Below are positions 23,907 through 30,023 of a stretch of DNA of 31,384 nucleotides, one piece after another. Both the position numbers and the translations under genes were made by a program. The stretch comes from a virus. The notes under the pieces are model-generated. The model was not told the origin of the DNA, ran no database searches, and worked only from the letters and a program-made list of their open reading frames with translations. Location: positions 1 through 31,384 of IMG/VR virus record IMGVR_UViG_3300020433_000030; one strand, 5' to 3'. Positions within the stretch are counted from its first letter, which is position 1. The number at the start of each line of letters is the position of its first letter.

Positions 23907-25083
23907 ACTTAACAACGACGATCAACAAATGCCAAAGACAAAAATAAAAGGAGTAACGGTATTCAATAAAGAAAAGAATAATACCAATCAATCTCCTATG
24001 TTCTTCGGACCACCTCTAGGAGTCCAAAGATATGACGGTGCTAAGTACCCAGTGTTTGATAAACTAACTAATCAACAACTAGGATACTTCTGGAGACCAG
24101 AAGAAGTATCATTACAAAAAGATCGAAGTGACTTTGCTACATTAAATGAAACACAGAAACACATCTTCACATCAAATCTCAGGTATCAGATCCTCCTTGA
24201 CTCCGTACAAGGTCGTGGTCCTGGTCTTGCTTTCATCCCTTACTGTTCAATACCTGAGTTAGAATCTGCTATGATTGCGTGGGAATTTTTTGAGATGATA
24301 CACTCAAAAAGTTACACACATATTATCAAAAATGTATATCCAGATCCATCAGTTGTCTTTGACACTATCTTAGACGATGAAAAGATACTTGCACGTGCTA
24401 AGAGTGTTACAGAAGCATATGATGACTTCATAAACTGTGCACAACAGTATGGATCTAGTAATATGTGGGAACACAACCTTGACGGTGTTCCTCTTGGTCA
24501 CTATGAACTCGTTGAATTAAAACGTAAACTTTATAGGGCAGTAGTAAATGTCAACATTTTGGAAGGAATTCGCTTCTATGTCTCCTTTGCGTGCTCGTTT
24601 GCATTTGGAGAACTTAAACTTATGGAGGGATCAGCAAAAATTATCTCCCTCATCTCAAGAGACGAAGCACAACATCTTGTCCTTACTCAACAAATCCTCG
24701 GAAAGTGGGCACAAGGAGACGACCCAGTAATGCTCCAGATAATTAAGGAGGAGAAAGATAGAGTAACTGAGATGTTTGTCAACGCAGTAAACGAAGAGAA
24801 AGCGTGGGCAGAATATTTATTTAAAGATGGTAGTATGATAGGATTGAATGCTAAACTGTTAGGTCAGTATGTAGAATGGATTGCTAATCGTAGAATGAAA
24901 GCGATAGGTATAGATCCAATCTATGATATACCTTTAAGAAACAATCCTCTACCTTGGACAGAGCACTGGTTAAACTCTAGAGGACAACAGAATGCACCAC
25001 AAGAAACTGAGATAGAATCATATATCGTAGGTGGTATTAAGCAAGACGTAACCTCTGACACCTTCAAAGGGTTCGAGTTGTAA
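23887..25083 (+). CDS. nrdB: ribonucleotide reductase beta subunit, class Ia
   Basis: This 398-residue di-iron subunit makes the tyrosyl radical. The ligand set is intact: D105, E136, H139, E226, E260 and H263, with the radical tyrosine Y143 in SKSYTH. GTG 23887 is the start, preceded by ACAGGAGG with six-base spacing, and it lies inside the nrdA 3' end. It is followed by a regulatory-looking gap with two promoters. Confidence 0.97.
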   Translation: MTVAKFKLNNDDQQMPKTKIKGVTVFNKEKNNTNQSPMFFGPPLGVQRYDGAKYPVFDKLTNQQLGYFWRPEEVSLQKDRSDFATLNETQKHIFTSNLRYQILLDSVQGRGPGLAFIPYCSIPELESAMIAWEFFEMIHSKSYTHIIKNVYPDPSVVFDTILDDEKILARAKSVTEAYDDFINCAQQYGSSNMWEHNLDGVPLGHYELVELKRKLYRAVVNVNILEGIRFYVSFACSFAFGELKLMEGSAKIISLISRDEAQHLVLTQQILGKWAQGDDPVMLQIIKEEKDRVTEMFVNAVNEEKAWAEYLFKDGSMIGLNAKLLGQYVEWIANRRMKAIGIDPIYDIPLRNNPLPWTEHWLNSRGQQNAPQETEIESYIVGGIKQDVTSDTFKGFEL

Positions 25084-25111
25084 CAGAACGGGCATTAAAA
25101 CCTCATAGTTG

Positions 25112-25119
25112 TATAAATA
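25112..25119 (+). promoter_or_regulatory. late promoter (TATAAATA)
   Basis: An exact TATAAATA lies in the 96-base gap after nrdB, upstream of the small secreted-peptide genes and just before a sigma70-type promoter. The small genes could therefore be transcribed both early and late. Confidence 0.6.
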
Positions 25120-25129
25120 TATGTGAATG

Positions 25130-25158
25130 GTGACATTTCTCTAAGAATATGTTATCAT
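25130..25158 (+). promoter_or_regulatory. sigma70-type promoter for the secreted-peptide genes
   Basis: GTGACA (25130-25135) and TATCAT (25153-25158) have a 17-base spacer. The transcript should begin near 25165, only a few bases before CGTTCATCT and ATG 25180. Confidence 0.6.
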
Positions 25159-25168
25159 TATTTACAAA

Positions 25169-25177
25169 CGTTCATCT
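25169..25177 (+). promoter_or_regulatory. 5' arm resembling a glutamine-II (glnA/downstream-peptide) riboswitch
   Basis: CGTTCATCT lies at the expected mRNA start just before ATG 25180. Its first five bases can pair with GAACG at 25393-25397, after the first small gene. CGUUCAYC is the 5' signature of glutamine-II riboswitches, known from cyanobacteria and marine phage-like sequence, as I recall it. Confidence 0.4.
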
Positions 25178-25179
25178 AA

Positions 25180-25386
25180 ATGATTAGTCTTGCACTATCG
25201 GGATTTCTAATCGCTGAACATAATCCATCTCATTGGGAAATGTCTTGTTCAGAATGGAATCAGAATAGGGTAGAGATTATGAGCGATCAGAATCTTATAC
25301 CTGATGCCAAGGAGTATCTTATAGATTACTTCCGAACAAAGGTATCCGACGATAGATGTGATGTCTTTATCATTGGACGCAAGTAA
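25180..25386 (+). CDS. small secreted protein, unknown function
   Basis: A 68-residue product with a short hydrophobic N-terminus (MISLALSGFLIAE), then a polar region with a paired cysteine (one in SCSEWN, one near DDRCDVF) suited to a disulfide. The last codons GGACGCAAGTAA both end the protein (GRK, stop) and form the 3' riboswitch-like motif. The next small gene has the same layout (signal, SC, one Cys near the end), so the pair may be paralogous secreted peptides. Confidence 0.6.
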   Translation: MISLALSGFLIAEHNPSHWEMSCSEWNQNRVEIMSDQNLIPDAKEYLIDYFRTKVSDDRCDVFIIGRK

Positions 25387-25409
25387 GTCGCGGAACGGTA
25401 CGTTCATCC
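25375..25409 (+). promoter_or_regulatory. riboswitch-like element between the two secreted-peptide genes
   Basis: GGACGCAAGTAAGTCGCGGAACG (positions 25375-25397), then GTA and CGTTCATCC (25401-25409). GGACG-x-AAGUA-x-G and GGAACG are the 3' signatures, and CGUUCAUCC the 5' signature, of the glutamine-II class. Here they also form a local hairpin, GAACG-GTA-CGTTC, the order expected of a circularly permuted element. It covers the end of one gene and the leader of the next. Confidence 0.5.
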
Positions 25410-25410
25410 T

Positions 25411-25602
25411 ATGATACATATGCTTGGACTATTATTAGCATCTACTCAGGTAGTTACTGTCTCCTGTGGAGATATTAACGAACTTGTAAATCGTGCTAAG
25501 GTCTACCCAGACATTAGTGAAAAAGATAGACAAGAAATTGTTGATCTTTACTATGAGTTTGGTGAAACACAAGGACTGTATTGTAAGGACGCAAACGACT
25601 GA
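25411..25602 (+). CDS. second small secreted protein, unknown function
   Basis: A 63-residue product with a signal-like N-terminus (MLGLLLASTQVVTVSCG, with an alternative start at 25420) and a helical polar mature part ending in a Cys near GLYCKDAND. The layout matches its upstream neighbour. The 3' end includes GGACGC, and GAAGGAACG follows, so it also sits in the riboswitch-like frame. Function unknown. Confidence 0.6.
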   Translation: MIHMLGLLLASTQVVTVSCGDINELVNRAKVYPDISEKDRQEIVDLYYEFGETQGLYCKDAND

Positions 25603-25609
25603 AGGAACG
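25587..25609 (+). promoter_or_regulatory. second 3' riboswitch-like motif
   Basis: GGACGCAAACGACTGAAGGAACG (positions 25587-25609) overlaps the 3' end of the second small gene and repeats the layout at 25375-25397, with an exact GAAGGAACG. It precedes the DUF4278-like gene. Confidence 0.45.
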
Positions 25610-25645
25610 GATCTTAAAACATCCAACTACTTTAGGAGTAAACAA

Positions 25646-25768
25646 ATGGCACAAGTAACTTATCGTGGTATCCCTTATGATACCGACGCTCGTGTACAGA
25701 GTCAGAAGACTCAACAACCACAGCAAAAAAATCTCGTTTATAGAGGTTTAAAAGTAAAGGAGGCATAA
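25646..25768 (+). CDS. DUF4278-like small protein
   Basis: The 40-residue protein has two copies of the YRG motif (VTYRGIPYDTD and LVYRGLKVKEA), the signature of DUF4278, a family found in cyanobacteria and their phages. ATG 25646 follows TAGGAGT with suitable spacing. Function unknown. The next start lies 2 bases after its stop. Confidence 0.75.
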   Translation: MAQVTYRGIPYDTDARVQSQKTQQPQQKNLVYRGLKVKEA

Positions 25769-25770
25769 TA

Positions 25771-25863
25771 ATGATGATTGTAACACAGTTGTCCCTCCTT
25801 ATGGCAGTTGCCCTTTCATTATTTTATTTTGAAGTCCTTCTACTACACAAGTTAGAGGGGTAA
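25771..25863 (+). CDS. 30-residue single-helix membrane peptide
   Basis: From ATG 25771 the product is MMIVTQLSLLMAVALSLFYF then a short polar tail. A strong AAAGGAGG sits seven bases upstream, so it is likely translated. One membrane helix; it may regulate or join a membrane complex. No family recognised. Confidence 0.6.
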   Translation: MMIVTQLSLLMAVALSLFYFEVLLLHKLEG

Positions 25864-25868
25864 GATCT

Positions 25869-26057
25869 ATGTTAAGAATCCATTTTAGTTGGGGTCTTGA
25901 CTATGATTTACCAGAGTATGATCCTGAGATCCACGATCCGAAAGAGGTATTCGCTATGCTATGCTATAGAGGAGTGCACTACGCTAAATGGGTTCAATTA
26001 GATAAATTCAATATTAATAACTGGTTTCTGCATAACCCTAGACAAACAGAAAATTAA
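25869..26057 (+). CDS. hypothetical small protein
   Basis: A 62-residue product from ATG 25869, with AGAGGGG upstream, five bases after the previous stop. It is acidic and aromatic-rich (WGLDYDLPEYDPEIHD, then AKWVQLDKFNINNWFL). The region ends with a strong terminator at 26069. No family recognised. Confidence 0.6.
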   Translation: MLRIHFSWGLDYDLPEYDPEIHDPKEVFAMLCYRGVHYAKWVQLDKFNINNWFLHNPRQTEN

Positions 26058-26068
26058 TGTTATAATAT

Positions 26069-26095
26069 AGAGATCCGCAAGGGTCTCTTTTTTTT
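26069..26095 (+). terminator. intrinsic terminator
   Basis: AGAGATCC (26069-26076) pairs with GGGTCTCT (26081-26088) around a GCAA loop, followed by T to 26095. It closes the secreted-peptide block before talC. Confidence 0.85.
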
Positions 26096-26130
26096 ACTCG
26101 AACTAAATAATGACAAAAAGGAAACGTCCA

Positions 26131-26796
26131 ATGAAAATCTTTCTAGACTGTTCTGATCCAGAATTACTTAAACCTGCAATAGATACAGGTTTAGTTGATG
26201 GAGTAACGACGAACCCAACCTTAATGAAGAAACAAGGTATGGAACCAGTAGATGTTATCTACAAAATCTCAGAATTATTTTCGTGGAGTTCTTCTGTAAG
26301 TGCAGAGGTTGTAGGTGAGACCGCAGATCAAATGTTAGAGATGGCGGTAGACTACTATCAGATAGCACCTAATGTAACAATTAAATTACCCTGTACTGTA
26401 GAAGGATTGAAAGCGTGTAGTGATCTTACAGAAGATGGTATCAAGACTAATATAACTCTCATATTCTCAGCAGCACAAGCAATACTCGCAGCAAAAGCAG
26501 GTGCAACATACGTATCACCTTTTGTAGGACGTGTATATGACCAGTCATTTGATGGTATAGGTCTTATAAAAGATATATCTTCACTGTATATGATGCACGA
26601 TATAGAGACTCAGGTACTATCTGCATCAATAAGAGACGTTAAACAGGTCACAGACTCATATAAAGCAGGTGCAGACGTAGTTACAATGCCCCTACCAATA
26701 TTTTACAAGATGTATAAGCACGTCTTGACAGACACAGGACTATCACAGTTCAATAAAGATTGGGAACAGTTACAATCAGACTTAAACAATGGATAA
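26131..26796 (+). CDS. talC: transaldolase-like enzyme TalC
   Basis: This 221-residue enzyme is in the short aldolase group (fructose-6-phosphate aldolase/TalC), with the Schiff-base lysine K85 in NVTIKLPCT and the TTNPT motif at 26-30. Transaldolase activity links sedoheptulose-7-phosphate to the pentose phosphate pathway. In cyanophages it is thought to push carbon from the Calvin cycle to NADPH and ribose for phage DNA. ATG 26131 follows AAAAGGA; the ATG at 26110 is in frame but less likely. Confidence 0.93.
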   Translation: MKIFLDCSDPELLKPAIDTGLVDGVTTNPTLMKKQGMEPVDVIYKISELFSWSSSVSAEVVGETADQMLEMAVDYYQIAPNVTIKLPCTVEGLKACSDLTEDGIKTNITLIFSAAQAILAAKAGATYVSPFVGRVYDQSFDGIGLIKDISSLYMMHDIETQVLSASIRDVKQVTDSYKAGADVVTMPLPIFYKMYKHVLTDTGLSQFNKDWEQLQSDLNNG

Positions 26797-26938
26797 AGAC
26801 AAACTTAAAATGTTGATTGGTGAATTAAAGTACCTAGTCACAGAACTTGAATCAGAAGTCTACTCAGACATTGCTACATATACTGAGGGACCTGATCATT
26901 TACCACAGTATGAGCAAGAAGGAGTCGAGCACGAATGA
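26789..26938 (+). CDS. small acidic protein, 49 residues
   Basis: ATG 26789 overlaps the talC stop by eight bases and the frame ends at TGA 26936-26938. The product is acidic and helical (KLKMLIGELKYLVTELESEVYS). It is too small for a general caller, but the overlap at both ends is typical of coupled phage genes. Its 3' end overlaps the start of the endonuclease gene, in another frame. No family recognised. Confidence 0.6.
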   Translation: MDKDKLKMLIGELKYLVTELESEVYSDIATYTEGPDHLPQYEQEGVEHE

Positions 26939-27359
26939 ACACTATGATAACCCGTGGATCTTTGATAGCAATATCTTTGACAGCATTGACATTGGGAGTA
27001 GTTACGGGTTCGTCTATATCATCACGAACGAATGCACTGGACAAAAGTATATTGGACGCAAATACTTTGTTCAAAAACGAAAACCTAGAGGTGGAGGTAG
27101 GAGACGTACGAGTGAAAGCAACTGGAAGAGTTACTATGGAAGTTGTCCAGATCTTAAGCGAGATATTAAGCGGTACGGAAAGCAACATTTTTCCAGACGA
27201 ATCCTCTCCTTACATCCCACCATTGGAAAGACGAACTACGAAGAGACACGACAACTTTTTATCAACAATGTACTAACAGAAAAATTAGAAGACGGTGAAC
27301 CTGCTTACTATAATAGCAACATACTTGGTCGTTACTATAAGAAAGACTATTATGAATAA
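26910..27359 (+). CDS. GIY-YIG endonuclease
   Basis: This 149-residue product carries the GIY-YIG nuclease core: GFVYIITN (33-40), YIGRKYF (47-53), a basic Arg-rich segment, then SNWKSYYGSCPDL and, near residue 111, the catalytic-type Glu in NYEETRQLF. It is a small free-standing enzyme, probably a homing-type or T4 Seg-like nuclease that cleaves DNA at a phage or host site. ATG 26910 overlaps the previous gene. The function and target are unknown. Confidence 0.82.
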   Translation: MSKKESSTNEHYDNPWIFDSNIFDSIDIGSSYGFVYIITNECTGQKYIGRKYFVQKRKPRGGGRRRTSESNWKSYYGSCPDLKRDIKRYGKQHFSRRILSLHPTIGKTNYEETRQLFINNVLTEKLEDGEPAYYNSNILGRYYKKDYYE

Positions 27360-27367
27360 CATAGGTT

Positions 27368-27386
27368 CCTCAAGATCTCCTTGAGG
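27368..27386 (+). other. short hairpin without a T-run
   Basis: CCTCAAG (27368-27374) pairs with CTTGAGG (27380-27386). Without a following T tract it is not an intrinsic terminator; it may mark an RNA processing or stability site between genes. Confidence 0.3.
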
Positions 27387-27414
27387 ATTGTACACAGTTT
27401 ATAGGAAATGTCCT

Positions 27415-27615
27415 ATGCCTATCACAAAGTCAGACCTGTCAATTCTAAGGTCAGCAGTAAACGGAGACGTTTCATTAGACACTGATAACCCGTCACTGTT
27501 TAATAGAATCTTCAAATTGTATGAGAAACGTGGAGTAGAGTTCTATGGTGATCCAGAGGATGACTACGAAATACTCATAGACCATATTGCATCAGACATT
27601 GGGTACGCTTTTTAA
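27415..27615 (+). CDS. hypothetical small protein
   Basis: A 66-residue product from ATG 27415, with AGGAAA upstream; TTG 27388 is in frame but less likely. It is acidic and mixed helix (DLSILRSAVNGDV, then DYEILIDHIASDIG). It is closed by the terminator at 27627. No family recognised. Confidence 0.55.
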   Translation: MPITKSDLSILRSAVNGDVSLDTDNPSLFNRIFKLYEKRGVEFYGDPEDDYEILIDHIASDIGYAF

Positions 27616-27626
27616 TCTGTCACAAT

Positions 27627-27649
27627 GACCCCTCCACAGGGGTCTTTTT
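27627..27649 (+). terminator. intrinsic terminator
   Basis: GACCCCT (27627-27633) pairs with AGGGGTC (27638-27644) around CCAC, then T to 27649. Confidence 0.85.
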
Positions 27650-27682
27650 ATTGTGTATAATAAGTACACTAACATTATTATT

Positions 27683-27937
27683 ATGCAATTAATTCACGAA
27701 AGATTTCCATATAAGTATGTTACTTGTGGTGATCTAGAAATCAATGGCAAACCAGATTGTCGTATTCTAAAGTTTGATGAGTACACAGAGAGATACAAAA
27801 CAATGTACTACTGTGACAATATGGATCAGATGATGACCGCTATAGAGGACTTTGACTACACCAAATGGTTAGACCCATCAGGACCTCCTTGTTACGTGCG
27901 TGACAGTTCTGATACAGATGCTACACTAATCTCTTAA
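27683..27937 (+). CDS. hypothetical small protein
   Basis: An 84-residue product from ATG 27683, with four cysteines (YVTCGDLEI, KPDCRILKF, YYCDNMD, PPCYVRD), which could bind metal or form disulfides. A TATAAT-like -10 sits at 27656 but I see no good -35. It is followed by the hli promoter. No family recognised. Confidence 0.6.
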   Translation: MQLIHERFPYKYVTCGDLEINGKPDCRILKFDEYTERYKTMYYCDNMDQMMTAIEDFDYTKWLDPSGPPCYVRDSSDTDATLIS

Positions 27938-27994
27938 TAAAAGTTTACATATCAGCATATTGAGTAAGGATTTGTACTCATTTTCCTAAAAGAC

Positions 27995-28024
27995 TTGACA
28001 CAAATCTTTACAATGCTATATAAT
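27995..28024 (+). promoter_or_regulatory. sigma70-type promoter for the hli cluster
   Basis: TTGACA (27995-28000) and TATAAT (28019-28024) have an 18-base spacer, 26 bases before ATG 28051. It would drive the chain of high-light-inducible genes early in infection. Confidence 0.8.
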
Positions 28025-28050
28025 ATATGTAACGTTTCTTTACAAACACA

Positions 28051-28248
28051 ATGACAGTTATTACTGAATCAGGTGGAAGACAAAATGCCTTCCCAAACGA
28101 AACCCGTCCTTACATAGACGAGTCTGTTTCCTACGAAGGTTATCCTCAGAATGCTGAGAAAGTTAACGGTCGTTGGGCGATGATCGGATTCGTAGCATTG
28201 TTAGGTGCATACGCAACTACAGGGCAAATCATTCCAGGTATCTTCTAA
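28051..28248 (+). CDS. hli: high-light-inducible protein (Hli), long form
   Basis: A 65-residue product with a 34-residue leader and a Hli core, AEKVNGRWAMIGFVALLGAYATTGQIIPG. The E-x-x-N-G-R-x-A-M-x-G-F motif binds chlorophyll or carotenoid in a single membrane helix of the thylakoid. Hli proteins dissipate excess light energy and protect photosystem II. It is the first gene of the cluster and shares its stop with the next start. Confidence 0.93.
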   Translation: MTVITESGGRQNAFPNETRPYIDESVSYEGYPQNAEKVNGRWAMIGFVALLGAYATTGQIIPGIF

Positions 28249-28361
28249 TGAACTATTGGAAGAACGCAGAGAAAACAAACGGTAGATTAGCAATGATGGG
28301 TTTCGCTATCGCTGTAATAAACTACGGTTTTACTGGATGGATAATTCCAGGATTCTATTAA
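28248..28361 (+). CDS. hli: high-light-inducible protein (Hli), short form
   Basis: A 37-residue product, overlapping its neighbours by one base at each end (TAATG). The core is AEKTNGRLAMMGFAIAVI. It keeps E-x-x-N-G-R-x-A-M-x-G-F and ends WIIPGFY. Likely a small thylakoid pigment-binding protein. Confidence 0.88.
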   Translation: MNYWKNAEKTNGRLAMMGFAIAVINYGFTGWIIPGFY

Positions 28362-28513
28362 TGAAATTTCAATCACAATTCACAATCAACAAAGAGGAAA
28401 AACTAATGACTCCAGAAGCAGAAAGATTTAACGGTTGGGCAGCAATGCTAGGTTTCGTAGCAGCAGTTGGTGCTTACACATTCACAGGTCAAATCATTCC
28501 AGGTATATTCTAA
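28361..28513 (+). CDS. hli: high-light-inducible protein (Hli)
   Basis: A 50-residue product with the Hli core AERFNGWAAMLGFVAAVGA, where Trp replaces Arg in NGR, ending TGQIIPGIF. ATG 28361 shares a base with the upstream stop. ATG 28406, with AAAGAGG upstream, would give a 35-residue form. Pigment binding may be altered by the missing Arg. Confidence 0.82.
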   Translation: MKFQSQFTINKEEKLMTPEAERFNGWAAMLGFVAAVGAYTFTGQIIPGIF

Positions 28514-28606
28514 ATGAAAAGACACCCTGTGCCATTTAAAGTTGTGCCATACATTTTCTTTGTGGCACTAGGTATGAGTACATTTACAACTACAGCATTC
28601 GTATAA
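28514..28606 (+). CDS. 30-residue single-helix membrane peptide in the hli chain
   Basis: MKRHPVPFKVVPYIFFVALG then a short Thr-rich end. It follows the Hli stop with no gap and is followed by the next gene one base after its stop. It lacks the Hli motif. It is probably a small thylakoid-type peptide co-expressed with the Hli proteins. Confidence 0.6.
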   Translation: MKRHPVPFKVVPYIFFVALGMSTFTTTAFV

Positions 28607-28607
28607 A

Positions 28608-28721
28608 ATGAACAACAAAGACATTTTTGAAAGAGCAGTAGGAAGACCCGCAATGTTGGGTTTCATTCTCCTATGTGGCACTTATCTAACAACAGGACAA
28701 CTAATTCCAGGTATAGTTTAA
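28608..28721 (+). CDS. hli: degenerate Hli-like protein
   Basis: A 37-residue product with ERAVGRPAMLGFILLCGTYL and TGQLIPGIV. The Hli layout is clear, but Val replaces the conserved Asn and Pro the residue after Arg, so pigment binding may be changed. The stop shares a base with the next start (TAATG). Confidence 0.75.
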   Translation: MNNKDIFERAVGRPAMLGFILLCGTYLTTGQLIPGIV

Positions 28722-28849
28722 TGAACAAAGAAATTGAAAAACAAAAAGTAGTTGCCGAGAAACTTAATGGCAGATTCGCTATGCTCGGTATCATTGCAGC
28801 ACTAGGTGCTTACTTTACAACAGGTCAAATCATCCCAGGTTTTGTTTAA
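28721..28849 (+). CDS. hli: high-light-inducible protein (Hli)
   Basis: A 42-residue product with AEKLNGRFAMLGIIAALGAY (full E-x-x-N-G-R-x-A-M motif) and TGQIIPGFV. It shares a base with its neighbours at both ends. A standard short phage Hli. Confidence 0.88.
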   Translation: MNKEIEKQKVVAEKLNGRFAMLGIIAALGAYFTTGQIIPGFV

Positions 28850-29037
28850 TGGGATTAGAGGCAGACTATAACACTTGGTTTCATACCATACTGTTTCCTT
28901 TTATGCCAGTAATCACGGTATTCTTGTGCAGTTGGTTGATGCTAGGTGACTTGCCTTTTGACGACGACGATGATGATGATGACGGTGGAGGAGGAGTAAT
29001 GACTCCTGTTTACAACTACGCACCATCAGGAGCATAA
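28849..29037 (+). CDS. membrane protein with poly-Asp and poly-Gly run
   Basis: A 62-residue product. Residues 11-34 form a membrane helix (FHTILFPFMPVITVFLCSWLM), followed by eight consecutive Asp, four Gly and a short tail. The repeated GAC/GAT codons could vary in length by slippage. It is read in one chain with the hli genes. The acidic run might bind cations or a positively charged partner; this is inference. Confidence 0.65.
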   Translation: MGLEADYNTWFHTILFPFMPVITVFLCSWLMLGDLPFDDDDDDDDGGGGVMTPVYNYAPSGA

Positions 29038-29121
29038 ATGAAGTATCAATTAATTTTTGCTGTTGTACTAGCAGCATTCGCTATCAAAGGCGATATAATA
29101 ACAAGTTTATTTTACGCATAA
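29038..29121 (+). CDS. 27-residue membrane peptide
   Basis: ATG 29038 follows the upstream stop directly. The product is MKYQLIFAVVLAAFAIKGDI then a short end, one hydrophobic helix. It ends before the terminator at 29127, so it closes the hli transcript. No family recognised. Confidence 0.5.
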   Translation: MKYQLIFAVVLAAFAIKGDIITSLFYA

Positions 29122-29126
29122 TATAT

Positions 29127-29152
29127 AAGGGTAGCACTAACGCTACCCTTTT
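29127..29152 (+). terminator. intrinsic terminator
   Basis: AAGGGTAGC (29127-29135) pairs with GCTACCCTT (29142-29150) around ACTAAC, followed by T. It ends the hli operon. Confidence 0.8.
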
Positions 29153-29155
29153 CTT

Positions 29156-29323
29156 ATGAAATATAGACTTGAGTATCAAACAGGAGATTCAGATAAGTGG
29201 ATTAAGATGAATAACTATCGTAATTTATCTGATGCAAAATCTGAATTTTATCTATTTCTCTGTAGACAATCTCAAAATATGGTCTACAATAAAACTAAAA
29301 TAAGAAGAGTACACGATGACTGA
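29156..29323 (+). CDS. small hypothetical protein, 55 residues
   Basis: ATG 29156 lies right after the hli terminator. The product is polar and mixed (KYRLEYQTGDSDKWIKMNNY, then EFYLFLCRQSQNMVYN). It overlaps the next gene by eight bases. No family recognised. Confidence 0.5.
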   Translation: MKYRLEYQTGDSDKWIKMNNYRNLSDAKSEFYLFLCRQSQNMVYNKTKIRRVHDD

Positions 29324-29495
29324 CCTTTCACTAAGAACAAAATCCTATCTACAACTCAAGAAATACTTCAAGGTTTGTGACAACCAGAAAGTCTATGAGT
29401 TCTGTGACTATTGGATTACAAGTGGAAATACTGACACAGATGGACTAGACGAAGCATTTCGTGTAAGATATAACATAGATAAACTCGGAGACTAA
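29316..29495 (+). CDS. small hypothetical protein, 59 residues
   Basis: ATG 29316 overlaps the upstream stop region. The product is helical with two Cys (KYFKVCDNQKVYEFCDYW) and an acidic end. The following start is four bases after its stop. No family recognised. Confidence 0.5.
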   Translation: MTDLSLRTKSYLQLKKYFKVCDNQKVYEFCDYWITSGNTDTDGLDEAFRVRYNIDKLGD

Positions 29496-29499
29496 ATTA

Positions 29500-29580
29500 A
29501 TGAAAGTGTCATACTTATTGATACTTCTTACAATATCTGCTATGGTATTGTATCTCCCACAAGTTGCTTATGTACGCTAA
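29500..29580 (+). CDS. 26-residue membrane peptide
   Basis: ATG 29500 begins MKVSYLLILLTISAMVLYL, one hydrophobic helix, and its stop shares a base with the next ATG (TAATG). A likely small membrane peptide; function unknown. Confidence 0.5.
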   Translation: MKVSYLLILLTISAMVLYLPQVAYVR

Positions 29581-29750
29581 TGACTTTTCTATCTTGTCCA
29601 CCAGTATATACTCTTCCTGGAACTTGGACTAAATGTGACCACGCATTGATACCACACTTTGAATTTAATGTGGGACCTTCACTCGCAGTTTTCCTAGGAT
29701 TAATTACAATAGGGATACTGATATACAGTAAACAATCAATTAAAAAATGA
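29580..29750 (+). CDS. small membrane protein, 56 residues
   Basis: ATG 29580 shares a base with the previous stop. The product has an N-terminal polar part with two Cys (LSCPPVYTLPGTWTKCD) and a hydrophobic helix at about 34-49 (SLAVFLGLITIGILIY) with a basic tail. The C-terminal helix suggests an N-out membrane protein. Overlaps the next start. Confidence 0.55.
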   Translation: MTFLSCPPVYTLPGTWTKCDHALIPHFEFNVGPSLAVFLGLITIGILIYSKQSIKK

Positions 29751-29956
29751 GAAACCAGATGATTTCAGCACTCCTTGCTCACGCACAAGGAGATATTCAA
29801 AAACATAAGATGAATGTAGAGATTTATTTAACCAATCCTACTGGCATTGGTGAGCATTCAGATATTATGGAAGCAATCGAGCAAGAATTAAATATGATTG
29901 CTAAGTATGAAGATCAAGTATCTGTCATCAAAAAACATTTTCTTATAAAGGATTGA
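29747..29956 (+). CDS. hypothetical small protein, 69 residues
   Basis: ATG 29747 overlaps the upstream stop by four bases. The product is helical (MISALLAHAQGDIQKHKMNVEIYL, then DIMEAIEQELNMIAKYEDQVSVIKKHF), like short coiled-coil proteins. The psbA -35 element starts within its last codons. No family recognised. Confidence 0.6.
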   Translation: MRNQMISALLAHAQGDIQKHKMNVEIYLTNPTGIGEHSDIMEAIEQELNMIAKYEDQVSVIKKHFLIKD

Positions 29957-29981
29957 CAAAGTTAGGAAAAGCATATATAAT
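29953..29981 (+). promoter_or_regulatory. sigma70-type promoter for psbA
   Basis: TTGACA (29953-29958) and TATAAT (29976-29981) have a 17-base spacer, a near-consensus early promoter. Transcription should begin near 29988, about 190 bases before psbA, and directly enter a terminator-like hairpin. Confidence 0.85.
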
Positions 29982-29986
29982 AATTA

Positions 29987-30023
29987 GGTTGTGAAGTTTT
30001 GTAACTTCCTCGACCATTTTTTT
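29987..30023 (+). terminator. promoter-proximal terminator in the psbA leader
   Basis: GGTTG (29987-29991) pairs with CGACC (30011-30015), and GAAGTT (29993-29998) with AACTTC (30003-30008), followed by seven T at 30017-30023. It lies at the very start of the transcript, so most early transcripts may stop here unless readthrough occurs. Confidence 0.65.

Noticed and set aside
26935-27276. Overlapping 113-residue frame with a hydrophobic N-terminus, starting ATGA on the preceding stop
   Set aside because: It lies wholly within the GIY-YIG gene, whose motifs are clear in the other frame. The hydrophobic run is a frame-shadow of the first nuclease strand.
27368-27386. Intrinsic terminator
   Set aside because: The stem is present but no T-run follows.
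28849-29037. CRISPR or tandem repeat at the GAC/GAT run
   Set aside because: It is a codon repeat inside a coding frame, without spacers.
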